From: Bacteriovoracaceae bacterium UBA4096
Lineage (GTDB): Bacteria; Bdellovibrionota; Bacteriovoracia; Bacteriovoracales; Bacteriovoracaceae
NCBI GenBank assembly: GCA_002381945.1
Contig: DFXY01000066.1
Span: 107,371 to 134,286 of the forward strand
DNA length: 26,916 nucleotides
Direction: 5' to 3'
The translations under genes were made by a program, and so were the position numbers. Positions 5,115 through 12,973 of this stretch are shown here, one piece after another; the stretch's first letter is position 1; each line of letters opens with the position of its first letter. The notes below the pieces were generated by a model that was not told the DNA's origin, did no database searches, and was given only the letters and a program-made list of their open reading frames with translations.

Positions 5115-6014
5115 TTATGTAGGGGCATTCTCGGGGCGGAGTTTTTTATCAAAGCGTTTGATGTACGTGCATTTTCGGCATAGTTCTTCTACCAGAAGGT
5201 GATTCTTAAAACCTTCTCTCATATTTATCAAGCGAGGGGAATTAAGAATGGAATCAAAAGATTGGTTTAAAACATTTCCTAGAGGTATGCCTGCCTCTTT
5301 ATCAAAGCAGCAGGGAACGACAGTTCCATCAGCATGAATGCCAATTTGTTGAGAGAGGGCATGACAAAAACCTTTACTGCCGTTTTCCGGATCGTTGTAA
5401 TCAGGCCACTTAAACCGACTATCGAAATGGAAGTAAATTCGACCGGTGATGTTTTTACTTTTTCGATGACCCACGTGAACTCTTTCATTAATCGGCATTT
5501 GAAAAAAATCAGAGACATGATCAATGATATCTTTATTCTCCTGCTTGGATTCTGTGTTCTCCAGAAGATTCCATAAGCGGTAATTAATATAAAGATCCGG
5601 GGCTTCTGTTAAAGCTTCCTTGGAAAACTGCAAAATGTCATAAAGATAAGGGCGAATGTCCTGACCAGGGAAATTATCTTTATAACTATGAATTGAGAAA
5701 TTTATTTGTCGAATGGCCTTGGACTTTAAAAAGGTGTCGAAGCCGTATTTGGCAAGGAGAGTTCCATTGGTGGTGAGATGGATGACGGCCCCTTCCTCCT
5801 CGCAGATTTCAAGAATTTGTTTAAAGTCAGGATGGGCAAGTGGCTCACCCATTAAGTGAAGGCAAATCTGTTCAGTATGGGGAAGTACTTCTTTTAAAAT
5901 TTTTCTAAATTGCTCGACCTGGAGAATTTTATTATCACGTTCAACTTCAGGGCAGAAGCTGCACTGTAGATTACAGATGTTGGAAATTTCAATGTAAGTT
6001 CTTAAGAATTTCAT
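5115..6014 (-). CDS. Radical SAM protein with SPASM/twitch-type C-terminal domain
   Basis: The radical SAM core begins at once: C14-x3-C18-x2-C21 (NICNLQCSFC) coordinates the [4Fe-4S] cluster that cleaves S-adenosylmethionine. LMGEPLAHPD (54-63) is the usual GEP motif. HLTTNGT (79-85) and NFSIHS (105-110) are later core strands. The C-terminal part has GFCHAL (C217), TVVPCCFD (C235, C236) and C279-x2-C282, a SPASM-like pattern for an auxiliary cluster, with the typical GIHADGTVVPCC and GNVLNQSFDSIL phrasing. Such proteins often modify peptides or cofactors, but no peptide substrate or partner gene is adjacent, so the substrate is unknown. The start ATG has no strong ribosome-binding site. It is 88 bases upstream of lexA, on the same strand. 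Confidence 0.9.
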   Translation of the reverse strand: MKFLRTYIEISNICNLQCSFCPEVERDNKILQVEQFRKILKEVLPHTEQICLHLMGEPLAHPDFKQILEICEEEGAVIHLTTNGTLLAKYGFDTFLKSKAIRQINFSIHSYKDNFPGQDIRPYLYDILQFSKEALTEAPDLYINYRLWNLLENTESKQENKDIIDHVSDFFQMPINERVHVGHRKSKNITGRIYFHFDSRFKWPDYNDPENGSKGFCHALSQQIGIHADGTVVPCCFDKEAGIPLGNVLNQSFDSILNSPRLINMREGFKNHLLVEELCRKCTYIKRFDKKLRPENAPT

Positions 6015-6047
6015 GTGCCAGTTTGTATCATAGGCACGTCCTAAAAT

Positions 6048-6788
6048 CTAATTTTCTGACGCCAGTTTACGTTTTTGAAAACTAGACTCTGCTTCCACTG
6101 TTTTGAGTAAGTTGTTGATACTCTTACTTATAGAGGCAAAAACCTGAGGAACAGAAACCTCTTTATTCAGGAGCCAATGATCAGTTTGGGCCGAATATGT
6201 ATAGGACATGTGAGTTTGGTAGGGTGATATTTCAGTGAGTTCAAAAGTCGTCAGGCTCTTATCAAATGCTGAATCGTTCGAGAACTTAGGAGAGGTAAAT
6301 GCTTTTACTTCCCGGTCATTAAGCATTTTGAAGCTAATGCTGATTGTTTTTTGATTACTACTGTTCTGACCTTCAGTTACTTGAACAAGTTCATAGTAGC
6401 CTGAGTTTCCGCGATTATAAACTTGTCTCCCAACGAGATAAAATTCACCGGAAGTTTTATGAGTAGGGCGCAGCTCTTTTACCACGAATGATTCAATTAA
6501 ATTATCATTGTGGTATTTGCAGTGAAGATCCTCAGATGTGTATTTTCTCCAGGATTTAAAGTCATTATTGCATTTATCGGTGAAATTTGTGATGCCATTT
6601 TTTACCAGAGAGATAGGAAACGGATACGTTCTTTCAATTGAGCCGTTATAAACCCTGTCGGCCATTACTTTATGAGATTGAAGGGACACCCCATATAAAT
6701 TTTGAGTTTTATCAACTTTACTTCTGGCATGCAGAGTAAAAGATAAAGTCGAAGCAAGTAAAAAAGAAAGTGCTAACTTCAAGATCAT
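6048..6788 (-). CDS. Exported protein of unknown function
   Basis: This 246-residue protein has a classic signal peptide: LKLALSFLLASTLSFTLHA then RSK. The start is ambiguous. AAGGAG directly abuts the ATG at 6788 with no spacing, but stands 6 bases from an in-frame TTG at 6782, so initiation at TTG (244 residues) is mechanically more likely. The mature protein is rich in aromatic and charged residues, with two Cys (DKCNNDF and LHCKYH) that could form a disulfide. It has beta-strand-like segments such as SGYYELVQVTEG. The C-terminus is basic (SSFQKRKLASEN). No family was recognised. It is followed on the same strand by the radical SAM gene after 33 bases. Confidence 0.75.
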   Translation of the reverse strand: MILKLALSFLLASTLSFTLHARSKVDKTQNLYGVSLQSHKVMADRVYNGSIERTYPFPISLVKNGITNFTDKCNNDFKSWRKYTSEDLHCKYHNDNLIESFVVKELRPTHKTSGEFYLVGRQVYNRGNSGYYELVQVTEGQNSSNQKTISISFKMLNDREVKAFTSPKFSNDSAFDKSLTTFELTEISPYQTHMSYTYSAQTDHWLLNKEVSVPQVFASISKSINNLLKTVEAESSFQKRKLASEN

Positions 6789-6868
6789 CTCCTTATGTAT
6801 CCTGTAGCTTATATTTTAAAGGCAAACCGGAAAAAAAGGTTCCCGGAAAATAGTGTCTAATAATAAAA

Positions 6869-7237
6869 TCATGCTCCTGGAAAACGGCATCTCAGGTCTT
6901 TGATATACTGACTTCCCAAGTCAGGTGTTAGTAGCACCCCCTTATAAATCTTATGAGGACGTGGGTACTCGTGTGGCCAGTGGATCACTTCCATCACCAA
7001 CCTCTGTCCATAATATTGTATTCCTTTTGCTTCTGGAGAATAGAAAGAAGCAACTCGATAATGAAGTATTTCTTTCCCTGAGATCTTGATCTGAGCATCT
7101 CGGTAACGAGAATCTCTTTCTTTTATTTCGAGGAGTAAATTCATCCCTTCAAAGGTGCCTTCACATTCGACTTCGTTTGAATTTGCCCAGATAGAAAATG
7201 GTACAAAGATCAGACAGATTAGAAGGATAAAATTCAT
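6869..7237 (-). CDS. Small exported protein of unknown function
   Basis: This 122-residue protein starts with MNFILLICLIFVPFSIWA, a signal peptide probably cleaved at WANS. Mature cysteines are C25 and C117, at the two ends of the domain, suggesting one disulfide tying it together. The middle is beta-rich (QIKISGKEILHYRVASFYS, QRLVMEVIHW). It begins 6 bases after the greB stop, with a GAGG ribosome-binding site overlapping the greB TGA, so translation is probably coupled. No family was recognised. The coupling to a transcription factor is likely an operon accident rather than a shared function. Confidence 0.75.
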   Translation of the reverse strand: MNFILLICLIFVPFSIWANSNEVECEGTFEGMNLLLEIKERDSRYRDAQIKISGKEILHYRVASFYSPEAKGIQYYGQRLVMEVIHWPHEYPRPHKIYKGVLLTPDLGSQYIKDLRCRFPGA

Positions 7238-7243
7238 AAAACC

Positions 7244-7726
7244 TCAATCAATTGATTTATAAATGATACTGATAATTTCAAAGTTTAATTCACCAGAAGG
7301 AACTTTGACGAGTACTTCATCGCCTTCTTGTTTACCTAAGAGCGTTTTACCAATTGGTGACTGCCAGCTGATACGACATCTGGCAGTATCGACTTCATCC
7401 ACTCCCACTATGGTGAATAGTCTTTCTGCACCATTTTCGTCGATGACTTTAATGGTTGCGCCAAACTGCACTTTGTCAGAGCTGATCTTCTCCGGATCGA
7501 CAACAACTGCATTATCTAACCTCTGGGTTAGAAAACGAATACGGCGATCAATCTCTCTTAATCTTCTTTTACCATAAAGATAGTCAGCATTCTCGGAACG
7601 GTCACCGTTACTGGCGGCCCATTGTACCAGTCGAGTAACTTCCGGGCGTTCCACTCTGACAAGTTCATTGAGTTCATCCAAGAGCCTTTGATGGCCTTTG
7701 GGAGAAATATAATTATTCTTTTTCAT
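7244..7726 (-). CDS. greB: Transcript cleavage factor GreB
   Basis: GreA/GreB factors enter the RNA polymerase secondary channel and stimulate cleavage of backtracked transcripts. The N-terminal coiled coil carries the acidic tip; GDRSENADYLYGKRRLREIDRR is the signature and is closer to GreB than GreA. The C-terminal FKBP-like domain follows (FGATIKVIDENG, then SPIGKTLLGKQEGDEVLVKVPSGE). Starting at ATG 7726 gives 160 residues, near the E. coli GreB length (158). A TTG at 7744 would add six residues, deeper in the upstream gene. The chosen start overlaps the upstream 115-residue gene by 14 bases. It is the third gene of a tight minus-strand operon. Confidence 0.93.
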   Translation of the reverse strand: MKKNNYISPKGHQRLLDELNELVRVERPEVTRLVQWAASNGDRSENADYLYGKRRLREIDRRIRFLTQRLDNAVVVDPEKISSDKVQFGATIKVIDENGAERLFTIVGVDEVDTARCRISWQSPIGKTLLGKQEGDEVLVKVPSGELNFEIISIIYKSID

Positions 7727-8060
7727 GGTCCATTTCGAGTTCAAGAAGACCCATCGTAATAATATCCTTTAACTCAGTAGAGCATTGGGAAGTGGAAGTA
7801 TAAAATTTAAGCATTGGTATAGGTGGTGTGGATGTTTTGTTATTGAGATAATCATCTAAAGCTTCTATTAACGAATCCAGTTCCGGTTGGGGAAGTTCCT
7901 TTTTTTCTACCAGACAGGATTGAAGAATATACCCCATAACCAGAGGTACTTTATTCTCTTCATCTCTTATTATTCTTCTCTTTTGCCAGAAATAATAAAG
8001 AACGCCTAAGAATGAAAAAAGTCCAATCTCAATCAGAAAATTTCCCCAGAAATCAATCAT
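7713..8060 (-). CDS. Membrane-anchored small protein, unknown function
   Basis: This 115-residue protein has one N-terminal membrane helix (about residues 5-24, WGNFLIEIGLFSFLGVLYYF) followed by a basic stop-transfer sequence (QKRRIIRDEE), so the remainder is predicted cytoplasmic. That remainder is helical and acidic (PQPELDSLIEALDDYLNNK). The start ATG overlaps the end of the acyltransferase gene by 8 bases, and its own end overlaps greB, so all three are probably translationally coupled. No family was recognised. By position it may assist the neighbouring membrane acyltransferase. Confidence 0.72.
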   Translation of the reverse strand: MIDFWGNFLIEIGLFSFLGVLYYFWQKRRIIRDEENKVPLVMGYILQSCLVEKKELPQPELDSLIEALDDYLNNKTSTPPIPMLKFYTSTSQCSTELKDIITMGLLELEMDHEKE

Positions 8061-8769
8061 GTGTTAATCCTAAAAAAGTAAGCAATGGAACATTAATAAA
8101 AAGAGGAGATGGAACTATGACAACGAGCCATAAGTAGAGCCTTCTCCAAAGTATTGGCCAGTGGTGAACTATTTTTTTGTCAATCCATAATGCCACGGCT
8201 TGAATGAAAAAGTATGCCATCATTGTTCCAAAATAGCTCTCATCATAAAAAATCCAGTACGGTAGATTACACATGACTTCATGAAAGACACCGGAAATAA
8301 AAAAAACGACAATAATTCTCCTGCTGTGTTTCCCCCGGCCAATAGATTGAGTTATATCTCGCAGCCAGTCTTGAACCCAGAGATTCCAATCTCGTCCCCA
8401 GAAATAACTTAAAGAAGTGGCAAAAAGTGGAGATCGGTGGATAGAGAAAGTTGGTGTCTTATAGAAAATTAATTGTCCTATAGCTCCAAGAGTTTCAATT
8501 AAAAAGTAGATTGCCGGAGAAAAAAGCATAATCTCAAAGTGATTTAGTGGATTCATAAAATGACGGGCGAGCAGCACTGAAAAAATCGGGAGGAAACCAA
8601 AAGTCAAAAGACGTATTAGGAGATCCCCTTTTGGTTTTGGATGATATCGCAAGCTTCTAGGTGAAAGGTAGGGAGAAAAAACGAATTTTCGAGCAAATGA
8701 CTTGTCCTTTGGTTTCCAAAGATACCAGCTGATCATTTTCATAATGGTGTAACAGGTAAAAAAATTCAA
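8053..8769 (-). CDS. MBOAT / wax-synthase-like membrane O-acyltransferase
   Basis: Integral membrane protein with several hydrophobic helices (about 52-68, 79-103, 152-168, 181-197, 211-234). The motif SYFWGRDWNLWVQDWLRD (121-138) and the later SGVFHEV with His163 match the wax-synthase branch of the MBOAT superfamily (FWGRRWH and SGxxHE). Such enzymes move an acyl chain from acyl-CoA to a hydroxyl acceptor; the histidine is the expected catalytic residue. Wax ester or lipid acylation are both possible. The start is uncertain. The TTG at 8769 has no ribosome-binding site, while the frame is open to 8886 with a CTG at 8793 placed 7 bases after AAGGA. At 238 residues it is shorter than typical members. 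Confidence 0.8.
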   Translation of the reverse strand: MNFFTCYTIMKMISWYLWKPKDKSFARKFVFSPYLSPRSLRYHPKPKGDLLIRLLTFGFLPIFSVLLARHFMNPLNHFEIMLFSPAIYFLIETLGAIGQLIFYKTPTFSIHRSPLFATSLSYFWGRDWNLWVQDWLRDITQSIGRGKHSRRIIVVFFISGVFHEVMCNLPYWIFYDESYFGTMMAYFFIQAVALWIDKKIVHHWPILWRRLYLWLVVIVPSPLFINVPLLTFLGLTHD

Positions 8770-8800
8770 AATATAGGTGATTTGATAACTCAGATACTTA

Positions 8801-8805
8801 TCCTT
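8801..8805 (-). promoter_or_regulatory. Ribosome-binding site pointing to a CTG start for the acyltransferase
   Basis: On the minus strand AAGGA (8801-8805) is followed after 7 bases by CTG (8791-8793), in frame with the MBOAT gene. No ATG, GTG or TTG lies between this CTG and the TTG at 8769. The eight added residues (LSYQITYI) extend the hydrophobic N-terminus. Confidence 0.4.
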
Positions 8806-8924
8806 AGGGATGAAAGTACTACAGTTATGACTATAAACGTTCGTTATTCCATCGGGAAGTTTTTTAAATTCGAGCTTGATTTGGCATCACAACATTCCGA
8901 TACGAGTTATTGGAAGGAGTGGTT

Positions 8925-9167
8925 ATGTACCATGCCAAAAGTTTAAAAGATTTACTCAAGTCAGTTCCTCTAACTGAAGATTTCTTCATTGATTTGGATC
9001 CATTTCATCTCAATTTTATCGACATGTGTTTTAAGAGGTCACTTGATGAGCAAATTGGAATGATGTCGGAAACTGAATTTGCCAATTATAAGCTTTTTTT
9101 AAAGTATAAAAGTGAGTATGAGGAAGATTTCTACCCCGAGATAAAGACCCCCAAAAAAGCTTCCTGA
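8925..9167 (+). CDS. Small cytoplasmic protein, unknown function
   Basis: The 80-residue protein starts at the ATG at 8925, which is 5 bases after AAGGAG (8914-8919); an in-frame TTG at 8910 overlaps that site and is not used. It is acidic in the middle (TEDFFIDLDPFHLNF) with a predicted helix (ETEFANYKLFLKYKSEYEEDF) and a basic tail (KTPKKAS). There is no signal peptide or membrane helix. No family was recognised. It stands 27 bases before the FAD oxidoreductase gene and is divergent from the acyltransferase operon. Confidence 0.75.
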   Translation: MYHAKSLKDLLKSVPLTEDFFIDLDPFHLNFIDMCFKRSLDEQIGMMSETEFANYKLFLKYKSEYEEDFYPEIKTPKKAS

Positions 9168-9194
9168 GCTTGCTTCTAATTGTTATGATTAGGC

Positions 9195-10361
9195 ATGACT
9201 ACATCTCATTGGATAAGACAAAAATACGGTAAAAGTCCGGACATCAGCACTGATGTTCTGATTGTCGGCGGCGGCTATGTAGGACTCTCAACGGCCTATT
9301 GGCTGACTGAACTGAGACCGGACTTGAAAATCACCGTGCTGGATAGAAGTTTATGCGGGGCCGGAGCATCCGGAAGAAATGCGGGATTTCTAACCAAGGG
9401 AAGTGCTTCATTCTACAAAAGCTTGACTCAAAAATGGGGAGAAGAGAAGGCCATCGATTTATACCGGTTTGCAGAGAATTCCCTGGAACTGGCACATCAA
9501 CATATATTAAAAAAAACAGCTGATATTAATTACGTACCATCTTCATCTTTAACTTTATTTCAATCAGAACAACAATATGTCTCCTGGCAAACTGAGGGGT
9601 TTGATCCGAGAAAATTCAATTTTCATTGGAATGACAATTTGAGGATTCCAACTCCACTTAAAAACAAGTTCTTTGGCGCTTTTGAGAATTCTCCAGAATA
9701 CAAAATCAACCCCATTGAACTTTTGTCCTCAATTAAAAACATTCTTGAAACCAGGGAAGTGACATTCATAGAAAGTTCAATGGCCTTTGAAATAAAGGCT
9801 TCTGGTGTGCAGACAGAGACGACTACGATTAAGGCCAAACAAGTTGTAATGGCCCTGAATGGTTATTTCCCACAATTCAATGCGGTTTTTAAAGAGGCTT
9901 TTATTCCAAGAAGGGCCCAGATGCTGGCGGTTGAAATTGAGGAGGGATTTGATTGTCCCGCGCTTCATTATGATCCGCCTGAAAGAGTCTATTGGAGAAA
10001 AGCTCAGAATAATGTCCTGTTGATTGGCGGTAAGAGGCTATTGGATGAAGCTGGAGAGAAAGGTGATTTTGAAAAAATATCCCCCTTAATCCAAGCAGGT
10101 CTTGAAAATTATATTAGTGATCAATTAGGTCTTAAATATAAGGTGATAAATCGCTGGTCCGGGATCATGGGTTTTACTGAACATGAATTACCTTTGGTAG
10201 GAAAGATTGCAGCGCCTGTCGAAACTTTCATCATAGGAGGGTTTAGTGGTCATGGCATGGGACTTGGATTTGCATCAGCTAAGGATGTGGCCGAACTTGT
10301 AACCGGCATTCGGAAAGAGTCATTTTTTTCTAATTTTAAAAAAGCAGAATTTTCTTTATGA
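9195..10361 (+). CDS. FAD-dependent amine/amino acid oxidoreductase (DAO family)
   Basis: The 388-residue protein has the dinucleotide-binding fold at VLIVGGGYVG (21-30) and the acidic ribose-binding D50 (ITVLD). It then has GAGASGRNAGF (55-65), characteristic of the DAO group that includes gamma-glutamylputrescine oxidase (PuuB). The C-terminal FAD loop is FIIGGFSGHGMGLGFASAKDVAEL. These enzymes oxidise the C-N bond of secondary amines or amino acids and pass electrons to oxygen or another acceptor; the substrate here cannot be read. The stop overlaps the start of the peptide-binding protein (ATGA at 10358), so the two are translationally coupled. The binding protein may feed or sense the oxidised amine, which is inference. 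Confidence 0.9.
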   Translation: MTTSHWIRQKYGKSPDISTDVLIVGGGYVGLSTAYWLTELRPDLKITVLDRSLCGAGASGRNAGFLTKGSASFYKSLTQKWGEEKAIDLYRFAENSLELAHQHILKKTADINYVPSSSLTLFQSEQQYVSWQTEGFDPRKFNFHWNDNLRIPTPLKNKFFGAFENSPEYKINPIELLSSIKNILETREVTFIESSMAFEIKASGVQTETTTIKAKQVVMALNGYFPQFNAVFKEAFIPRRAQMLAVEIEEGFDCPALHYDPPERVYWRKAQNNVLLIGGKRLLDEAGEKGDFEKISPLIQAGLENYISDQLGLKYKVINRWSGIMGFTEHELPLVGKIAAPVETFIIGGFSGHGMGLGFASAKDVAELVTGIRKESFFSNFKKAEFSL

Positions 10362-12100
10362 GAAAAACAACAATACTTCTGGCCCTGCTGACAATTGGAT
10401 TTGTCATTCTCACAATATGGAGTTGGAGTCATCTGAATATTACGCCTATTGAAAAGACCAGCTTACGCTTATCATTGGATAACGCTGTGGAAAGTCTTGA
10501 TCCGGCCAAAGCTTACAGTGATGACTCTTTATTTGTTTCATCACAGGTTCTGGAGCCACTTTATCAATATCATTATCTCAAGCGCCCTTATGAGATCCAG
10601 CCTCTTTTGGCCGAAGGACTTCCTAAGATAACCAATAAAGGCCGACTGGTCACAGTCAAGATTAAGAAAAATATTTTTTATCATCCACATCCCTCGTTTA
10701 AAGGTAAACCACGAGAGTTAAAAGCTCATGATTTTATTATTCAATTTAAAAGACTGGCATTGAATGAATTGCGTAGTCCTGGCAGAGGTTTATTTCAGGG
10801 TTTAATTGAAGGCTTTGAGAACTATAATGAACTGATCCAGAATAACTGGAAAAACCTTGAGAGAGTTCCACTTAAAGGTATTCGGGCCATTGATAATTAC
10901 ACACTTGAAATTGAGTTATTAAAAAGCGAACCAAACATCAATTACTATTTGGCCCTTAATTTTCTCAGCCCAATCCCTTGGGAAATTGTTTTGCATGAGA
11001 ATAATAAGCTCGATTCCATATTAATAGGCACAGGACCTTATGTCTTTAAGGGATTAGTTGAAGACTATCTGGAAATGGAAAAAAATCCTGTGTATCGTTT
11101 AGACTATTATCCTACTTCGGGGGATAGATACGCTAATGTTCAGAAGTTACTTGATTCTTCACAGGAAAAAATTCCTTTCATCGATAGTGTGAAATTTTAT
11201 GTCATTAATAATGAAGAGAATCGATGGGATAGATTCTTTAACCATGAAATTGATCTCTTAACGGTACCAAAGACTTTTATTCGTAAACTTTATGATGAAA
11301 GAGGTGAGCTTGTTGAAGATATTAAAAAGAAAGATATTGAATTAAAACATTTTCCAACTCTTGCCAACCGTTGGCTGGCCTTTAATATGAGAGACCCTTT
11401 GGTGGGGAAAAATTCGTACTTGCGACAGGCCATAGCTTATGCAATCGATTATAATGAATACATCCGTATCCTCTCACACAATACTAATCTTCGAGCAAAT
11501 TCAGTTTTGGTACCTGGCATTTCCGGCTATCTTCCTGCTAAGGATTTCCGTTTCAAGTATGATCCCATCCTGGCAAAGGAATATCTGAAAATGGCAGGAT
11601 TTAATTCTCCTTCAGACGTTCCAACTATTACTTATTCAACCAGAGGAACTCAAGGGGTTAGCATTGAAGAAGCCAACTTCATTAAAGAGCAGTTGGAAAA
11701 AATTGGATTAAAGGTAAAAATTGAAATTCTTCCTTTTGGCGAGTTCTTGAAAAAGGGGCGAGCTGGGGAGCTTATGTTTTTTACCGATAACTGGTTATTT
11801 GATTATCCAGATGGAGAAAATATCCTTCAGTTATTGGTTTCTTCAAACTTCCCCGGGATTAATAAGTCCGGATATTCCAATGCTCGGATCGATGAACTCT
11901 ATTTTAAGTTAAAGGAAACGACCAATATGGATCAGAGAGATTTGATCATCCATGAGATGGAAGAGATTGTTTACCAAGACTTACCATGGATACCCATGAT
12001 GTATGAAAGTTCGTTTGTACTGCAGTATCCTGAGATTAAAAACTTCCGAAAATCATCCATTATCCGCAACTATGTGAAGTACTTGAAAGTGGAAAAGTAA
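10358..12100 (+). CDS. Extracellular solute-binding protein, family 5 (OppA/DppA type)
   Basis: The 580-residue protein begins with MRKTTILLALLTIGFVILTIWSW, a membrane helix without a lipobox cysteine or obvious cleavage site, so it is probably an anchored periplasmic protein. The body has family 5 landmarks: SLDPAKAYSDDSLFVSSQVLEPLY, GTGPYVFKG, LRQAIAYAIDYNEYI, GYSNARIDELYFK. These proteins bind peptides or other ligands for an ABC importer. No permease or ATPase gene is nearby, so it must use distant partners or act as a receptor. It is coupled to the upstream FAD oxidoreductase by an ATGA overlap and ends at the 12104-12139 hairpin. Confidence 0.93.
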   Translation: MRKTTILLALLTIGFVILTIWSWSHLNITPIEKTSLRLSLDNAVESLDPAKAYSDDSLFVSSQVLEPLYQYHYLKRPYEIQPLLAEGLPKITNKGRLVTVKIKKNIFYHPHPSFKGKPRELKAHDFIIQFKRLALNELRSPGRGLFQGLIEGFENYNELIQNNWKNLERVPLKGIRAIDNYTLEIELLKSEPNINYYLALNFLSPIPWEIVLHENNKLDSILIGTGPYVFKGLVEDYLEMEKNPVYRLDYYPTSGDRYANVQKLLDSSQEKIPFIDSVKFYVINNEENRWDRFFNHEIDLLTVPKTFIRKLYDERGELVEDIKKKDIELKHFPTLANRWLAFNMRDPLVGKNSYLRQAIAYAIDYNEYIRILSHNTNLRANSVLVPGISGYLPAKDFRFKYDPILAKEYLKMAGFNSPSDVPTITYSTRGTQGVSIEEANFIKEQLEKIGLKVKIEILPFGEFLKKGRAGELMFFTDNWLFDYPDGENILQLLVSSNFPGINKSGYSNARIDELYFKLKETTNMDQRDLIIHEMEEIVYQDLPWIPMMYESSFVLQYPEIKNFRKSSIIRNYVKYLKVEK

Positions 12101-12103
12101 AAG

Positions 12104-12139
12104 CTATGGGATGGATATCATTTGATATTCATCCCATAG
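12104..12139. terminator. Long hairpin between two convergent genes
   Basis: Bases 12104-12119 pair with 12124-12139 (16 pairs, one G-T) around a 4-base loop. It begins 4 bases after the plus-strand stop and ends 4 bases before the minus-strand stop at 12144. On the minus strand it is followed by CTTTTACTTTT, on the plus strand by an A/T-rich stretch without a T-run. It is therefore best as terminator for the minus gene and a stabilising 3' hairpin for the plus gene. Confidence 0.7.
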
Positions 12140-12143
12140 ATCA

Positions 12144-12311
12144 TTAAAGCTTATAGCTGGCGTCGTACCAAGGTGTCACCGGAGCTGGTTTCCAGCTGGC
12201 GATTTCCCGGGATTGAGACGGTGATTTCATATGCGCATGATGAACTGCTAGGAAGCTGAAAAATGCGAACAAGAAGCAAAACGTGAAAAAAGACGTTATT
12301 TTAGCTGGCAT
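12144..12311 (-). CDS. 55-residue exported peptide
   Basis: The short frame starts at an ATG 5 bases after AGGGG. The first 27 residues are a signal-like or membrane segment (KITSFFTFCFLFAFFSFLAVHHAH). The remaining 28 residues are polar and Pro/Trp-rich (SREIASWKPAPVTPWYDASYKL). It could be a secreted peptide or a membrane-anchored one with a short periplasmic tail. The strong ribosome-binding site, the good signal segment and the terminator right after the stop support a real gene. No family was recognised. It fills most of the 390-base stretch between the peptide-binding protein and the zinc-protease cluster. Confidence 0.65.
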   Translation of the reverse strand: MPAKITSFFTFCFLFAFFSFLAVHHAHMKSPSQSREIASWKPAPVTPWYDASYKL

Positions 12312-12490
12312 ATTATCCCCTTTGTCTGACCTGATAGCCTTATCGGAATAATCCTCAATTCATTTAGTCTTCTTTACGGCTTAGCTTCTCTTTAAATTTA
12401 ATTGGTTACATTTTAATCCCTATTGCCGAGCAGAACGGCCCTGGATTATGATGGAAACACTCAAAAAAGTTCTAAAAAAGGCTGATTCAC

Positions 12491-12970
12491 TTGAAGCTGT
12501 TTTTACTCTTACTCTTTCTAGTCATGGGGGTTGTTCCTGCCCATTCGCAACTCTTAAAAGAAAAGGTTCTTATTGGTCGCGTAGAGTGGGTCTCATTGCC
12601 TGAGTTAAAAATTAAGCATAAAGCAAGAATTGATACAGGTGCCAAAACAACTTCACTTCATGCGATTAATATTGAAGAAGTTGAACAGCGAGGGGAACTT
12701 TTCGTAAAATTTCAAACTCTGGATTCTGAGAGCAAGGTGGTTGAAGTTGTCCGTAAAGTTGATACTACTCAAAGAGTTTCTAATACTTCAGGCTTTGTTT
12801 CTAAAAGATATGTAATCAAAGAAAAAATCAAAATAGGCAACATCGAAAGAGAAGTCCTAGTTAATCTCAATGATAGATCCAAGATGGAATATAAGTTCCT
12901 GGTTGGAAGAAATTTGCTCCTGGGACGCTTCATAGTTGACGTGGCCCGCTCACATGTTCTGGGTGATTAA
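12491..12970 (+). CDS. Retropepsin-like putative ATP-dependent zinc protease family protein
   Basis: The 159-residue protein starts with a signal peptide (KLFLLLLFLVMGVVPAHS) at a TTG codon, with AAGG about 9 bases upstream. The mature domain contains KARIDTGAKTTSLHA with Asp48. This is the DTGA motif of the retropepsin-like family annotated as putative ATP-dependent zinc protease (RimB/RloA-like, Zn_protease). LVGRNLLLGRFIVDV is the second conserved block. The family is found next to RimK-like amidoligases, where it may remove what the ligase adds. That is the case here: a 7TM transglutaminase-like protein follows after 3 bases, then an ATP-grasp ligase. Export implies action on a periplasmic or envelope substrate. 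Confidence 0.88.
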   Translation: MKLFLLLLFLVMGVVPAHSQLLKEKVLIGRVEWVSLPELKIKHKARIDTGAKTTSLHAINIEEVEQRGELFVKFQTLDSESKVVEVVRKVDTTQRVSNTSGFVSKRYVIKEKIKIGNIEREVLVNLNDRSKMEYKFLVGRNLLLGRFIVDVARSHVLGD

Positions 12971-12973
12971 ATA

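Noticed and set aside
12448..12600. Plus frame starting METLKKVLKKADSLEA ahead of the zinc-protease gene
   Set aside because: It looks protein-like at first but soon becomes Cys/Ser-rich without pattern and ends after about 50 codons, while the other frame has a clear signal peptide and the DTGA domain.
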